DNA of 64,000 bases, from assembly GCA_023055505.1 (NCBI GenBank), contig JALIRH010000002.1:54438733-54502732 (forward strand). Direction: 5' to 3'. Position numbers and translations under genes: made by a program. The notes beneath the pieces were generated by a model, which saw nothing but the letters and a program-made list of their open reading frames with translations, was not told where the DNA came from and searched no databases. Positions 1 to 12,000 of the stretch are shown here, one piece after another. How positions within the stretch are numbered: position 1 is the first letter of the stretch; each line of letters begins with the position of its first letter. The DNA is from Callipepla californica brunnescens (lineage: Eukaryota > Chordata > Aves > Galliformes > Odontophoridae).

Positions 1-3000
1 AGTGGAAGTCCCTCCCAGCTTGGGGTGCATTGTGCAAGGTGACAGTGTGGGCTGCAGAAACTTCTGCAGCTGCTGTCTCCTGTTGGCTGGGTGTATATTA
101 GAAGCTGCCGAAGTACATCTGTTGTAGAAAGAAGAACAGTGAACGCTGTGCCACTGCTGTTAAGATCCAGGGTAGGCCCTGATTTAGCAAAGAAATTTAG
201 ACTTGAACCTGCTCCTGTTTGCCGAGGCTATGAAATATATATTTCAGTGAAACTGATTTCACTGTTCAATTGCTTTACCAAATCATGACCTTCAGTACTT
301 AGGTGTTTCTTCTGAATAAAATCATTTGATTTTATAAAATCAGGCCTCAAAGAGTTCGCCGCGTTTAATTTTGTAGACTATTAGAAACAAATGCAATCAT
401 TACTTTTTGCCCTTTTCAACATAATTCAGTCAGTTCCGAGTCCCCTATCTGAACTGAAAAGAAAACCTCCATAGAGACAGATTCCTCCAAAAACACCAGT
501 TCGAGGTTACAGCGAGATTTTACGTGAGAATATTAACCACATCCCTTACACTTCGGATCTGTGTCTGCTTCTTTCAAACAATGGCTGCATATTTATAGTG
601 TAAATATTCTCACTGAAGCAAACACAATGTGCAGCGCTACTCACATGTACAATATATAGCGTCTCATGTCCACTTAGATTAGAATGCGCAGCTTTTAACA
701 CTGTTCAAAGATGACAGTGTATCTGTGGGGAAACACTGACATCCAGAAGGCACGTTTCAGAGAAAAAATATATATATATTAGCGATGTTTAAGAAGAAGA
801 AAAGAATATAAACTGCTCCTTCTGTTTTTTACTTGTCTGAAATTTGAAGGTTTTCCCTCTTTTTCCAGCATGTGTTTGCCTGCGTCTGTGAAGGCACGAA
901 TGAGAAGGAATAGAAAATCTGACATGATATTCTGCAGTGCCTTCTGCATTGCATGTAGTTTTTGTTGAGGGTGGTCCCTGCTGTGTCTGCTCTTGGTATT
1001 TCAGTGCAGGTTCAGGGCACGTGTGAGCCAGCAGTCTCTGCAGATGCAGGGATATATCTGAAGAAGATTGTTGAGAGTTTCTCGGTCACAGAAAGACGCT
1101 GTGTGAAGGCCGTCGGGCTGTTGATCTTCCCATTATAGTTTAGAGGGAGAATCTGAACATCCCGCTCTTTTATTTGGTGCTGAATGATGCTGCTTGTCTC
1201 CATAAGTAATGGAATAGGAACATTTTTAAGGTTTGAAATTCTGAAGCTTAAGTCAGTCTTCTGTGGGAATTTTTACAGAGTAACAGTCTTCATTTTGAAT
1301 GCTTCCAAATTTTCTCTAAAAGAAACCTTTTTGATTCGAGAATTGCACTGACCTTGCAAAATACCATATGTTGTGAGTATGCTGCTATTGGTCTTACAAA
1401 CATTAGGAGTCATGAATGAAAAGATACTTCGTATCCTATGGTAACTAAAGGGGTTAAATACAATTTTTTTGGTCTCAGTGATAGGAGTTAAGCATTTTAG
1501 ATATTTTTTTTTTCTTTGTAAAGAAGCATTATTGCTTTGCATTATTTCAGATAACTGTACAGATATGTGGGTGTATGCATCATGCAAATTCATTTTTCTT
1601 TCTGAATCTGGCTTAAATACTGGAACCAGAGAATGTCAGAGTCCTAGCCAATTGCATGTTCTTAACTCTTACACTGCAGTGTATATTGGTAGAGAGAACT
1701 CAGTCGTGTAGCAGAATCCAAGACCAGAAAACTAACTGAAAGATGGATATTTCAGCCTGACACTCCGTTCCTTTGCTTTGACAGTTAAACACCAACCTTT
1801 CATGTAGTCTTAATGTTTATTGTGTGGTTTAACTCCTTTTATTTCTGTGGTAAAGAAACCTTTTCACCAAATGCAGAAGTACCAGAATACACACCATTAT
1901 AAATAAACGAAGGAAAATACCAGATATGCCAGTGGCTCAACTGGTTTCTACTTAAGCAGGTATTTAGCTGCTTACACATCACTACTATAAAAATACGCAT
2001 TTATGCGATTTGGAATTAAATCAGAAGACGCTAGCAGATAATTCACATGGTTTTTTATACAGTACTCTGTCGACTATGGCAACATGCAGCATCTCACACA
2101 GTTTCTTACATGTGTTTATTAAAAATATTGGGATATGAAAATGAGAGAAAATTGGCATAGTTCCACTGAGGTTAGTAAGAGGATAGCTCTTCATAAAAGC
2201 TAAGAATATGGGCCCTGTCAGCTTGCAGTTTCTAATTGGTGACTGTCTGCTGATCATTACTAGGCTGTATTTTTTTAAAGAAAAATGCCAGATGGTAACT
2301 GTCCATTTTTATGCATTTAGGCTTTCTAGAGGTTTTTTTATTTTATTTTATTTAAAAGTCGTTTCAAAAGCAAAAACTGCATTCTATAATTGTTGTTTAC
2401 CTTTCGGAACTTAAAAACGTCTTTTCTTTTGCTGTTAGAAATGACTGACAACAGGTGTGTTTAGAGGGAGAGATCTTGTAAGAGATCTTATGGTGTAGCT
2501 GTGGGAGTGAATTCCACTTGCACGCCTAGAATTTAGAACTGCAGAGGTGCTGTAGTGCCCAAATGCCTGCAGTGTATGAACAGCAGTGTTACTGCAATAC
2601 CGAGACTCTGACTGATTTTACATTTCTCTTAACTATTTCTGCATTTTATTCTTTATTTTATACACAAAGCGCATTTTATAAGGATATTTTTTCGGGTTTT
2701 CTAATGCTTTTCTGACATCTTTCTGGCCTCTGGCTCCAGGGTGATTTCTCTAGTGACTTCTGTTGTGCTTGGTATTCACTAGTCTTTTAAATATATCAGA
2801 AAACACATGAGGCTGAGGCAATCTGTAAAGAATTGTGCCCTGCTTAACGTTTATAAAATTAATTATTTGCTGAAAAAAAAGGAAAAAAAAGATGCTTAGA
2901 GGAGAAATAAAAGGTGTAGTGGGCATCTTAAAGTTCAGCACTACCCCCATTCTTGATGAGCTATTTCCCTATTTCATCTTAAGAGATCAGACTGGAGTAC

Positions 3001-3360
3001 TTAATGGCTGCATAAATTGCAATTGCAAAGTTGAATGCAGAATGCAGTGCTGGCTGTAATACCATTACCTTCCTAAAAATTTCACAGACTATTCAGAGAG
3101 TGTTCATATTACAATTACAGAAGACTTTTTTTTTTTTTTTTCAGAAAATTATAAATTAGTAACTGTGTACTACAAAAAGCTCAGCTGGTACTTATGTACC
3201 CCCCTTTCCCAGTTCAGCAAGACCTCAGCTTTGTTCAAGTGGTAATACCTATTTTCTTCACATTGCATAATAGCAGAAGTGCCTTTTTTCTGTCTTTCTT
3301 TCAGTATTCTGTGATGGCAGGATGTAGCTCACATTTCTGCACTGCTTTCTGCACAGTTGG

Positions 3361-3434
3361 CGGGGGGGTTGGACTCGATGATCTCTAGAGGTCCCTTCCA
3401 ACCCCTACAATTCTGTGATTCTGTGATTCTGTGA
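3361..3434 (+). mobile_element. CR1 LINE, 3' tail fragment
   Basis: The sequence has the typical CR1 3' end: a 'ggactcgatgatct' core, then 'aggtcccttccaaccc', then three copies of ATTCTGTG as the terminal microsatellite. Only about 74 bp are recognisable, as expected for a severely 5'-truncated retrotransposon copy. It lies in the same orientation as TSHZ1, within the intron. Confidence 0.9.
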
Positions 3435-4032
3435 AATGGAAGCAGTTTTTTTTTGCAGTCTGTGATAATTGTTCACAATCCGTGTTTTCTACCTTGACAC
3501 GCTTACAAATGATCTGCATTCTGTTATCATAGTGATTTTTTAAGCTTCTTTTACAAAACTGAAGGGAAACGTGTACAAGTATGTTTTGTGATTTGCAATG
3601 AAAGTGTGCATTTATCACTTAGGTACATGTAAGCCACTTCTGTGAATTGGGCCCTTGGAGTAAATGTGTTTTGATGTAATGGCCATCTGCTCATGAATAT
3701 CACATTTGCTAGTTTAAAAAATAGTTTTATATAGATAAACACATAGTTTGGTAAGATCGTATAGTTTCACCAGGTGGCAATACAATAGCAAAGTTTGATT
3801 TTTAACGTAAGCCAATAATCAAGCTGGAAAGGAGGCTTCAAGGTTTTTTTTGTTTTGTCTCGTTTTTGTCATTGCTTTTAAAAATTCATCTCTACTATTT
3901 GCTTCTAGTTGCTGACTGCTGTTTTCAAAATGGTAAATGCAGCACCCACATCAGATCATAACAGGAGGCAAAGTATATTCTCGCCATTTAGGAAAGCAGT
4001 CGTAGTCTCGCTTCCCTTTTTGCCTTGTAAAA

Positions 4033-4281
4033 ATGACAGCTGTTCAGCTCTCACAGACCAAGTACAACCAGTCATCAGGAGGCCCTGGAACAACCGATCA
4101 GACATACTTGCCCAGCGTAGCTCCAATAGAGTCAGGTGTTGGTGACACAGAAATGATCCTTGATGCTGCAGCTAAAGCTGATTTGCCAAAAAACACAGCC
4201 TCGGTGAGATGGAGTTGGTCAAGCCGATGGTTCTGATAGTGTAGGTCCATGGATCAGCTGTTTTGAATACCTAGTACAGTA
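4033..4281 (+). other. Exon-like open stretch inside the TSHZ1 intron, unknown identity
   Basis: An open frame from ATG 4033 to 4236 has a balanced, protein-like composition, unlike the other short frames around it. The pyrimidine-rich stretch 4010-4028 precedes AG dinucleotides at 4038-4039 and 4055-4056, and a good donor-like site TCG|GTGAGA lies at 4203/4204. If spliced from 4057 to 4203 it would be a 147-nt, 49-codon phase-0 exon; that phase does not fit the phase-1 entry of the downstream TSHZ1 exon. Reading also stays open in another frame at 4208-4282, which would fit a frameshifted retrocopy. I do not recognise the protein. Candidates are an alternative or cryptic exon, a decayed processed pseudogene, or chance. 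Confidence 0.25.
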
Positions 4282-4600
4282 AATACAATTCAGGGCCAGG
4301 GCTTTTTTTCAAGTCGATTAAAACTGGTTTAGTAGAATCTTTGATTGATTTTGGTTTCAGTATTATGATATCTGATGTCATCTTGGCACATTTTTTACTG
4401 CTGAAATCAAAGTTTACTCTTAGATAGTATACGTATCAAACTGTAACCAGGACCAGAGTATGTGAATTTATAGATGAAGTGTGTAAGCGATGGTGAGTTT
4501 GGTTTCCGGATGTATCATCAAAATTTGTCTTTATGGTTACTGCTTTTAGTACAGAAGACAGCAGCGATGTAAAAGTGCGTGTTCAGTAACTTTGTCTTGT

Positions 4601-4649
4601 TTTTTTTTCTTTTCCTCCCTTTTTCTTTTTTCCTCCTCCTGTACTTTAG
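4601..4649 (+). other. TSHZ1: Splice acceptor of the TSHZ1 terminal coding exon
   Basis: About 40 nearly uninterrupted pyrimidines (mostly T, with CCTCC blocks) lead to TACTTTAG, with the AG at 4648-4649. The exon begins with CA at 4650. The codon is split: the upstream exon must supply a G to give Ala (phase 1), matching the Ala-Tyr-Val-Pro-Glu-Glu junction known in TSHZ1. An ATG at 4592 lies in frame upstream, but it translates the pyrimidine tract (Phe/Ser/Leu-rich), so it is not the start codon. Confidence 0.92.
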
Positions 4650-7600
4650 CATATGTTCCTGAGGAGGAATTGAAAGCAGCAGAAATAGATGAAGACAGCG
4701 TGGAAGATGATGGGCTGTCTCTGGACATCCAGGAGAATGAGTATTTGTGCAATGAAGAAACGGAGATCAAAGAGGCTCAAAGCTACCAGAACTCCCCAGT
4801 CAGCACTGCAACTAATCAGGATGCAGGCTATGGTTCGCCGTTTAGTGAAAACAGCGATCAGCTGGCCCATTTCAAAAGCACTTCCTCTAAAGAAGAGAAA
4901 GAAGATCCTCAGTGCACAGACAATGTTTCCTATCCACAGGACAGCTTGGCACAAATAAAAGCTGTGTATGCAAATTTGCTTTCAGAGACTTGCTGGTCCA
5001 GTTTAGCTTTGGACTTAAAGAAATCCAATCCAACCACCAGCAACAATGGAATCAGCCAGAACGAAAACACCACCAATACTGACACCAACGTCAGTTCCCA
5101 GAGTACTGGTACCAGCAGTACCAGCACTAGCACCAGTACGACTACCAGTAATACTAGCAACAGCAGCAGTAACAGTAATAGCGGTGGCTCAGGTTATGAC
5201 TGGCATCAAGCTGCGTTAGCTAAAACGTTGCAGCAGACCTCATCGTATGGACTTCTCCCAGAGCCTAGTCTTTTCAGCACAGTACAACTTTACCGGCAAA
5301 ATAACAAACTTTATGGGTCCGTGTTCACCGGTGCTAGTAAGTTCCGCTGCAAAGACTGCAGCGCGGCCTATGACACGCTGGTGGAGCTGACAGTGCACAT
5401 GAATGAAACTGGACATTATCGTGATGACAACAGAGATAAAGAAGCCGATAAGACCAAACGATGGTCCAAGCCAAGAAAACGATCACTTATGGAAATGGAA
5501 GGCAAAGAGGATGCTCAGAAAGTGCTGAAGTGCATGTACTGCGGGCATTCGTTTGAGTCCTTGCAAGACCTCAGTGTCCATATGATAAAAACAAAGCATT
5601 ACCAGAAAGTGCCTCTGAAGGAGCCAGTACCAGCCATCACTAAATTGGTCCCTTCTACCAAAAAGCGAGCACTTCAGGACTTAGCTTCACCTTGTTCACC
5701 TGAGCCAACAGGGATCACGGCAGAAGCTTCTCTAGCTGAGTCTGCAAAGGATCAGAAAACTGCCAACCCCTACGTGACTCCAAACAACCGCTATGGCTAT
5801 CAAAATGGTGCTAGCTACACTTGGCAGTTTGAGGCACGCAAAGCCCAGATACTGAAATGCATGGAATGTGGCAGTTCCCATGACACTTTGCAGCAGCTCA
5901 CTGCTCACATGATGGTTACTGGTCATTTTTTGAAGGTGACCAATTCTGCTTCCAAAAAAGGTAAACAGCTAGTACTGGACCCTGTGGTGGAGGAGAAGAT
6001 ACAGTCTATACCTCTTCCACCTACCACCCACACGAGGCTACCAGCCTCCAACATTAAAAAACAGCCCGATTCCCCGGTGGGCTCCACAAACTCGGAGGAA
6101 AAGAAGGACCCAGAGAAGGAAAAAGCGGTGGTAGGTGAAACAGAGAAAAAGATTAAAGAAGAGAACGAGGACTCTACAGAGAAATTTGAGCCAACAACTT
6201 TGTATCAGTACCTCAGAGAGGAGGATCTAGACGATAGTCCTAAAGGTGGAATAGACATATTAAAATCCCTTGAGAACACGGTGACGACAGCTATCAGCAA
6301 AGCTCAGAATGGAGCACCTTCCTGGGGGGGATATCCCAGTATTCATGCAGCCTACCAGCTCCCGGGCACAGTCAAACCCCTTCAGACCACTGTGCAGAGT
6401 GTTCAAATGCAGCCGTCCTACGCCAGCAGCGTAAAATCACTGTCTTCTGAACACAATGCGCTCATCCATTCCCCAGGCAATCTCACACCCCCACCTCACA
6501 AGAGCAACGTCTCTGCTATGGAAGAGCTGGTCGAGAAAGTTACAGGGAAGATCAACGTGAAGAAGGAAGAAAAGCCTTTGGAGAAAGAGAAGAGTTCTCC
6601 AGTCAAACCCATGTCACCTGCTGCTAAAGAAAACAAAGACTTCCCCAAATCGGAAGAAATAAATAACAAACAGCAGCAGAAGAAGAGCTCTGAGACAGAA
6701 GTTCAGAAGGTAAAAAAGGATAGTCCAGCAGAAGCACATACTCCAAACGGCACAGAGCCACTTAAAACGAAGGTTGCAAACGGCTGTAACAATTTAGGAA
6801 TCATCACAGATCATTCGCCTGAGCCATCCTTCATTAATCCATTGAGCGCTTTACAGTCCATTATGAACACCCACTTAGGCAAAATTTCTAAGCCTGTAAG
6901 CCCCTCTCTGGACCCTTTGGCCATGCTGTACAAAATTAGCAACAGCATGTTGGACAAACCCATTTACCCAACCACTCCGGTCAAGCAGGCTGATGCTATC
7001 GACCGATATTACTATGAGAACAGTGATCAGCCTATTGATTTAACCAAGTCCAAAAACAAACCTCTTGTTTCCAGTGTTGCTGACTCTGCCTCGTCTCCGC
7101 TAAGAGAAAGTGCTCTGTTGGATATTTCCGATATGGTGAAGAACCTCACAGGGCGTTTGACACCCAAATCTTCGACTCCGTCCACCGTGTCAGAGAAGTC
7201 AGACGCCGATGGGAGCAGCTTCGAGGAAGCTCTGGATGAACTGTCGCCAGTACACAAGAGGAAGGGCAGGCAGTCCAACTGGAATCCTCAGCATCTTCTG
7301 ATCCTGCAAGCCCAGTTTGCTTCCAGCTTGAGGGAGACCTCAGAAGGCAAATACATTATGTCGGACCTCGGTCCACAAGAGCGGGTACACATCTCTAAGT
7401 TTACTGGTCTTTCCATGACCACAATTAGCCACTGGCTGGCCAATGTGAAGTATCAGTTAAGAAGGACAGGTGGAACTAAATTTTTAAAGAATTTGGACAC
7501 AGGACATCCTGTTTTCTTTTGCAATGATTGTGCCTCTCAGTTCAGGACTGCTTCTACATACATAAGTCACTTAGAGACACATCTAGGGTTTAGTTTGAAG

Positions 7601-7840
7601 GATCTGTCAAAGTTGCCACTTAATCAGATTCAAGAACAGCAGAATGTTTCAAAAGTCCTCACAAACAAGACTTTGGGCTCACTTGGAATAGCTGAGGAGG
7701 ACTTAGGCTCCACATTCCAGTGTAAGCTCTGTAACCGAACTTTTGCAAGCAAGCATGCAGTCAAACTGCACCTTAGTAAAACACATGGCAAGTCCCCAGA
7801 GGACCATCTGATCTATGTAAATGAGTTAGAAAAACAATAG
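4650..7840 (+). CDS. TSHZ1: Teashirt zinc finger homeobox 1, terminal coding exon (1063 codons plus stop; N-terminal exon missing)
   Basis: TSHZ1 is a nuclear transcription factor, mostly a repressor, of the teashirt family; in mammals it acts in middle-ear, soft-palate and olfactory-bulb development. Counting from the split Ala at 4649/4650, the exon encodes an acidic N-terminus (EEELKAAEIDED), then a Ser/Thr/Asn-rich tract (about residues 148-182). Three widely spaced C2H2 fingers of the form C-x2-C-x12-H-x5-H follow at 234-256 (nt 5348-5416), 295-317 (5531-5599) and 404-426 (5858-5926). Next come a long Lys/Glu/Pro-rich linker, the CtBP-binding type motif PIDLTKS at 795-801 (nt 7031-7051), the atypical homeodomain at about 870-940 (nt 7256-7470, with the helix-3 segment HWLANVKYQLRR), and two C-terminal fingers at 958-978 (7520-7582) and 1025-1046 (7721-7786). 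The stop is TAG at 7838-7840. With a short first exon the protein would be about 1076 residues, close to human TSHZ1. The finger and homeodomain sequences fit TSHZ1 rather than TSHZ2 or TSHZ3. The frame is intact, so the gene appears functional. Confidence 0.98.
5091..5194 (+). repeat. TSHZ1: Ser/Thr/Asn low-complexity tract in TSHZ1
   Basis: Within the coding exon, degenerate AGYACY/ARYA-type codons encode about 34 residues made almost only of Ser, Thr and Asn, ending in GGSG before the conserved YDWHQAALAKTLQQ segment. The DNA is an imperfect ACCAGY/AGYAAY repeat, the kind of sequence that changes length by slippage. It probably forms a flexible linker before the first zinc finger. Confidence 0.85.
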
Positions 7841-9075
7841 CGTCCAGGTAAGCAGCCAGGTATGCAAGTGACCACAGGAACATTGCACTAAACTTCTTCA
7901 TAGTACTGCACTAGGCCTGACCTGAGCCTCTGAAATCAGTCTTACTTTTGTTGCTGAACTGCCTATCTGGACCTTGGTTTTTCTTACACTTATTTTGTAG
8001 TTATATTTATATGCTCTTTGTCTGATCTGTGCATGGTTATTTTTTGCTTCTGTTTTTATTTTTTTGTGAGTCAAAGTCTGACCTTTATTTTCAACATCTG
8101 TCCTTGATGTTAAGCTATCTTTTGTAGAATATAGTGGGAGATGCTATTGAGAGACATTAATTTAGCCGTAAAGAAAGACACAAAGAACAATGATAAAGAG
8201 ACATCCTAAAATTACAAAGTTGCCATGACAATAAAGGTCACAGAACCTGGTAGTGTCAAGTTTTAACCCTCTGAGAACTGTAATAGCATTGCTGTGCCTT
8301 TCCCAGTGACTAAAGAAGTAAATAAGGAAAAAGGAAGCAAAAGGCTTAAAGGCATTTCGTTCAAATAAAATGCGTGTCAGAAACGGAACTTTTTTCTTTC
8401 TTTTTTTTTTTTAATGAACGAGCTTCTTTTTTTTTTTTTCTTTTTTTTTTTTTCCTTAAACGCAGATCTGGTTTGTGAAGAAATTGTGCATGCAGTCCTT
8501 GGAAGAAGGAGAGCTGTGTAGTACTCAAGGGGTTAGGAAGCCACAACTGTATAAGTTAAATAACAATTACAAAGCAAAACAAGTTGCCACTATTGCCCAA
8601 ACCCTCTGGATGCTGAGAATTGCCATTTTTTGGCAAAGAAAAAAAAAAAAAGTTAAAAAAAAAAAAAGTATGCAAGATGTTATTTAAAACAAGTGTAAAA
8701 ATGCTCTTTTATTTCTTTTCTTTTTTTTCTTTTTTTTTTTTTTCCTGTAAAATACTGCAGTTTATAGTTATTTACAAATGTTAAGCTTTGGTACAAGCTG
8801 ACCTTTCTATAGTGTGCTGCATTAGTAAATGAAAACAAAAAAAAAATAAAAAAAAAATGGGGCAAATGTTGAATTCTGTTCCTTGTAAATTGCCAGCATC
8901 AGCTTAAAAAATACATGTTACATATCGTACCATTTTAAACTGTTCAACTTTCTTTGTACCTTCTGGCTGTATGCTTTCTCTTTTAACTTTTTATATTGTC
9001 ATTTTATATTCAATTTCTGTGTATATAATGTAAAACCACACTTTTTGAATAAAATTTAGTTCCTGCAGCTTGATA
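7841..9075 (+). other. TSHZ1: TSHZ1 3' untranslated region
   Basis: AT-rich non-coding sequence follows the stop codon. It contains long T and A tracts (8397-8456, 8639-8667, 8716-8744, 8836-8858) and several AATAAA hexamers (8230, 8364, 9048, and a clustered TAAA run near 9145-9168). I favour cleavage after the hexamer at 9048-9053, which sits in conventional surroundings. Another AATAAA at 9271-9276 could end a longer form near 9295. A strong donor-like site at 7847/7848 and an acceptor-like site at 8464-8465 could define an optional 3' UTR intron; see the findings. The 3' end is estimated, not proven. Confidence 0.75.
9048..9053 (+). terminator. TSHZ1: Candidate TSHZ1 polyadenylation signal
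   Basis: An AATAAA hexamer sits in the context TTTTTGAATAAAATTTAG, about 1.2 kb after the stop codon and with a TG-containing stretch downstream. Competing hexamers exist at 8230, 8364 and 9271, so alternative cleavage is possible. Confidence 0.6.
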
Positions 9076-12000
9076 TAAATAGAGAAATTTTACTGGCACC
9101 TGCATCTTTCCAGATGCATGTACTTAAAGGAACTATCTGACAAAAATAAATAAATAAATAAAAATAAAGCAAGCAATGCACTATGAATTATACATTTTGA
9201 TGTTTTATCATTAATATTGTACAGTACATTTTGGTTCACACAATTAAATCCACTGTTTTCTCAAGTGTAAAATAAACCCACATGCAGTTCTTGATTTACA
9301 TACATTGTCATGTCGTCATTATTTTGCCTTTGAGGTGCTGTTCCAGCACTAAGAGGTATCGTTTATGTAATCTACCTGCAAACATCTATTCAGAATAATC
9401 TCTCGCGATCTGTGTGCTGATGTGTTTCGTTCTGAGCCACAATGCTGATAACTTCTTAACAGAGATTTGCAGAGGATGCACACCTGGAAGAGTACAGAAT
9501 AGGTGGGGCTCCATCCATTCGAAACAGACACTCCGTTCTGCTCTGATGCGTAAGAAGGGCTGCAAAGGTTTCTGCTGAGTTAATTTTCCGGTGCTGTGTG
9601 ACCGTACTTGTAATCATTTTGTGTGTGCGTTCAAGGGGCCGTCTCCTCCCTCCCTTCTTTCTCACGGAAAGCGCCTTTTGATTTCAGCTGATCCACGGTA
9701 AGATGCTGTGGCTTCTGCTGTACCTTTAGTCTGCTGAGTACCGTGGTTCTTGCCTTTTCTGGTGGCGGTGAAGACCTCTGAGGCTTTGACACCGGTTTTT
9801 ACTTACAGTACAAGAAGACAGACCTGTGTTTCTCTGTACTTTTTAAATATTACATTTTGAGGTAAGCTGAGTGCTATCATAGCAGGTGTTTCCCTTAATC
9901 TTTATTTCTGTTCTGTTGAATGCAGATGTCATTTAGAATGTAAAAGAGAGCTGTCAGAGCCTTCAGTACTCCATCTCCTGAGTGCTTTGACAGTTACAGT
10001 GTATGAAAGCCTGGGATCTGCTATCCATTACACTTTTTTGGAGGGGCTATTTAATATGAGGACTAGAGGGGTTTGCTTTCACATGGTATTAGCGATAATA
10101 TCGTGTTACGTATAGTTCTGTGTACATATTTATGTTTCTGCTCATTCCCCTCAATTCTTCTGAAAGTAATTTACATCTAAGATCTTTGCCTCCAAATGCA
10201 GCGCAGCTCCACGTTTAATTTTGCTTCAGTGACAACCCCAGGAATGCCCACGCATCGCTCCGTTCTCTGCGTGAGCCTAGCAGGCCTAGGTCAGCTGCAT
10301 TTACATAGCATTTCTAACGAGTGCAGGGAAAGTGCCGTGAGGCTTTTTTAAGCGTCCCTTCCTTTCTTCACTGCTAACTACCTATGTCCTTCAGGGGATG
10401 TAGCCATTTAGACACTGCAGTTCAATTACTGGATGATTATGTACTTGGGGCCCAAGGGGTGCAGAGGAAGAATAACAGTCAGGCCTGTGGCTGTAATGCA
10501 GTCTTTAAATAATAATCCTTTGAAGTTTTGTTTACTTTACCACAGGCCTGCAAACATATGATTATAGAATGTGCTGTATTGCGTTGCAGTAGTGGGTGAA
10601 AAGGTTGAAAGGGAGAAATAATAGCTCTAAAGTGGGTTTGAATCTAATGTAAATCCATTAAAACTCATTTTGAAACATGGCATGTAAAGTGAGTTCTCAA
10701 CACCAGGTGACTCCCTCGAGAGGTGTTTATGACACTGCTAAATCCGTTCAGTTCTGATAGCTTCAGAATTGGACAATCACTCATCATCTGCGCCACTGTC
10801 TGAGGAGAGTCCATTTAGAATAAACCAACACTTCTGCCTGGAGACTGCGCTGGTGTCACGATTTCGAAAACTGGGATGTGAAGCAGATGAAAATGTGAGG
10901 GCTCCCATGTCGAACAAAACGAAGCGCAGAGACGGTATGATCTTTACTGTTGGGGTTTTTGCCACTTTTGTTGAGTACAACGTCGCTGAAAAAAAAAAAA
11001 ATAAAAATCTAGTTGTTCAAAAAATCACACGCTCTAAATCTGCGTTAGTTATTTTTCACTTCAATATTGGTTTGCACGTTTATTTTTCCTTTCTTTTCAT
11101 AAGCTTTCAGCAAAGGTAAGTTTGTGCTATTCTGCTCGTGGGTGCTTAATCTGCTGCATGGAGGACACCCCTTAGCCTTTCAGGATTGCTCTTGAAGAAG
11201 AGATGTGGGAGCACTGACACCCGCTGTATTCTGTGTAAACCTGTATACCTGCTCTATGATGTGTTCAACATCCGGTGTATCTGTTTCTTTTCAAAGACGT
11301 ATGCAGCTGCATTTTTTCAGCAGCGCGCTGCTGGTTTTCACATATCTCCTCCTATCTGTTCTCAAAGGGGAAGATCTTGGTTTGTCTGTTTCACAGGCCT
11401 CAGTTCTGCTTCCATGCGCTTTTTCTTTATTTCTGTTTTGAAGCTCTTGCAAATTTGAGAGATCTGAGTACTGATGACATTAGTCCTGAATGAAACAAAG
11501 GCTTTTTTTCCGCTTTGAATAGCATTTGTTTGAATATTCACTAATGTCTTCTGCAACATAACTTTGTTACATCTTTCTCTGGCTAGTTACGCTGGTAATA
11601 ATGACACCAGACATAATCTGTCATTATCATAGACCTCTAAAATGCAATTGCAGTTAAGAATAAAGGCAAAAAAATATAAATGTTATCCTGCGTTAGACTA
11701 ATCAGTGCACAGTGTGTCAGCTTCTGCCTGCCATTTATAAAGCCATCTCAGATTTGAGTGTCTTATGTCCTTTAAATAATGTGGCAGGATCCTGGCTCAA
11801 AGACCTCCAAGGAGAGGCCAGTTTCCATGCGGAGTGTTCTCGCAGCTCTGTACGTGTTGGTCTCCTGGCTGACTCAGTATTAAGTTACTCTCCCAGCATG
11901 AAAGTAACAGGAAGTGGGATTTTACCATCTGTTCACTGAAATTTAAACTGGGTTCCTTTTCTGTCCGTGCATGACAATAGAAGGCTAACCTGGCTTTGCT

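Larger units (their letters stand above)
1..4649 (+). other. TSHZ1: TSHZ1 intron, 3' portion (partial)
   Basis: This non-coding stretch ends in a strong splice acceptor directly before the large TSHZ1 coding exon. In vertebrate TSHZ1 a very short 5' coding exon (about a dozen residues) is followed by a long intron, so I read all of this as intron. All open frames here are short and lack protein character, except the exon-like stretch at 4033-4281, listed separately. The only clear repeat is a CR1 tail at 3361-3434. There are also a short TA run near 768-779 and T runs near 3127-3142. No CpG-rich promoter is visible, so the transcription start is left of the window. Confidence 0.8.

Noticed and set aside
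4592..4649. ATG at 4592 as the start of TSHZ1
   Set aside because: The 19 codons before Ala translate a pyrimidine tract that ends in a splice acceptor. The known N-terminus comes from a separate upstream exon.
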